5,713 nt of DNA from Ardenticatenales bacterium (GTDB taxonomy: Bacteria; Chloroflexota; Anaerolineae; Promineifilales; UBA4811), in contig DAOUVM010000186.1 in the NCBI GenBank assembly GCA_030667645.1, forward strand, positions 1 to 5,713, given 5' to 3'. The position numbers were made by a program, and so were the translations under genes. The notes under the pieces are model-generated. The model was given only the letters and a program-made list of their open reading frames with translations. It was not told where the DNA came from and searched no databases. Of the stretch, positions 5,689-5,713 are shown in pieces. The stretch's first letter is position 1; each line of letters begins with the position of its first letter.

Positions 5689-5713
5689 ATGGAAGAGAAC
5701 CGTTTCGAGCCCC
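5689..5713 (+). CDS. start of a downstream gene, possibly a second MvhD-type protein (3' end outside window)
   Basis: The ATG at 5689 opens a frame reading MEENRFEP up to the window edge. It is preceded by GGGAG (5677-5681) at a spacing of 7 bases, beginning right at the stop codon of the large gene, so it is likely co-transcribed. The ATG at 5685 is in another frame and only 3 bases from that site, so less likely. MvhD-family proteins often begin with a short acidic stretch and F-E-P before the CNWC motif, and the mvhD-like gene in this window has GFQP in the same place. With only eight residues this family guess is weak, but a gene start here is plausible. Confidence 0.5.

Overview
The window is a stretch of a GC-rich genome (about 60% by eye) carrying an energy-metabolism cluster from what looks like an anaerobic prokaryote. 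All readable genes lie on the + strand. They belong to two protein families: HdrA, the FAD/Fe-S subunit of heterodisulfide reductase used in flavin-based electron bifurcation, and MvhD, the small [2Fe-2S] protein that passes electrons between HdrA and a partner oxidoreductase. No methanogen-specific gene, hydrogenase, HdrB or HdrC is visible, so the taxon stays open. A strictly anaerobic, probably uncultivated bacterium is my inference.

Layout: (1) positions 1-421 hold the 3' end of an HdrA-like gene that starts outside the window, ending in a two-cluster ferredoxin domain. (2) 422-596 is a 175-base gap, the only real intergenic region. It has a possible sigma70-type promoter at its left edge, a possible long-range RNA stem and a purine-rich ribosome binding site. 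(3) 597-1085 is a complete mvhD-like gene. (4) 1082-5677 is one 1531-codon gene overlapping mvhD by ATGA. (5) At 5689 another reading frame starts; its first eight residues resemble the N-terminus of MvhD-type proteins.

The large gene is the centre of interest. It encodes two HdrA modules in one chain. The first is interrupted by a complete GltD/NfnB-type NAD(P)H-binding flavoprotein, inserted between the two halves of HdrA's internal ferredoxin. The two HdrA modules carry complementary parts. Module 1 has the CSMC motif and the internal ferredoxin but lacks the HdrA N-terminal Cys domain and the C-terminal ferredoxin; module 2 is the reverse. The chain could therefore bind three FADs, one NAD(P)H and several Fe-S clusters, a covalent counterpart of an HdrA dimer with a built-in NAD(P)H dehydrogenase.

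Working model (inference): the GltD-type module exchanges hydride with NAD(P)H, the HdrA flavin(s) bifurcate or confurcate, and the C-terminal ferredoxin and MvhD connect to ferredoxin or another partner encoded outside the window. The upstream HdrA-like tail and the possible second MvhD suggest an HdrA-MvhD-HdrA-MvhD arrangement that arose by duplication.
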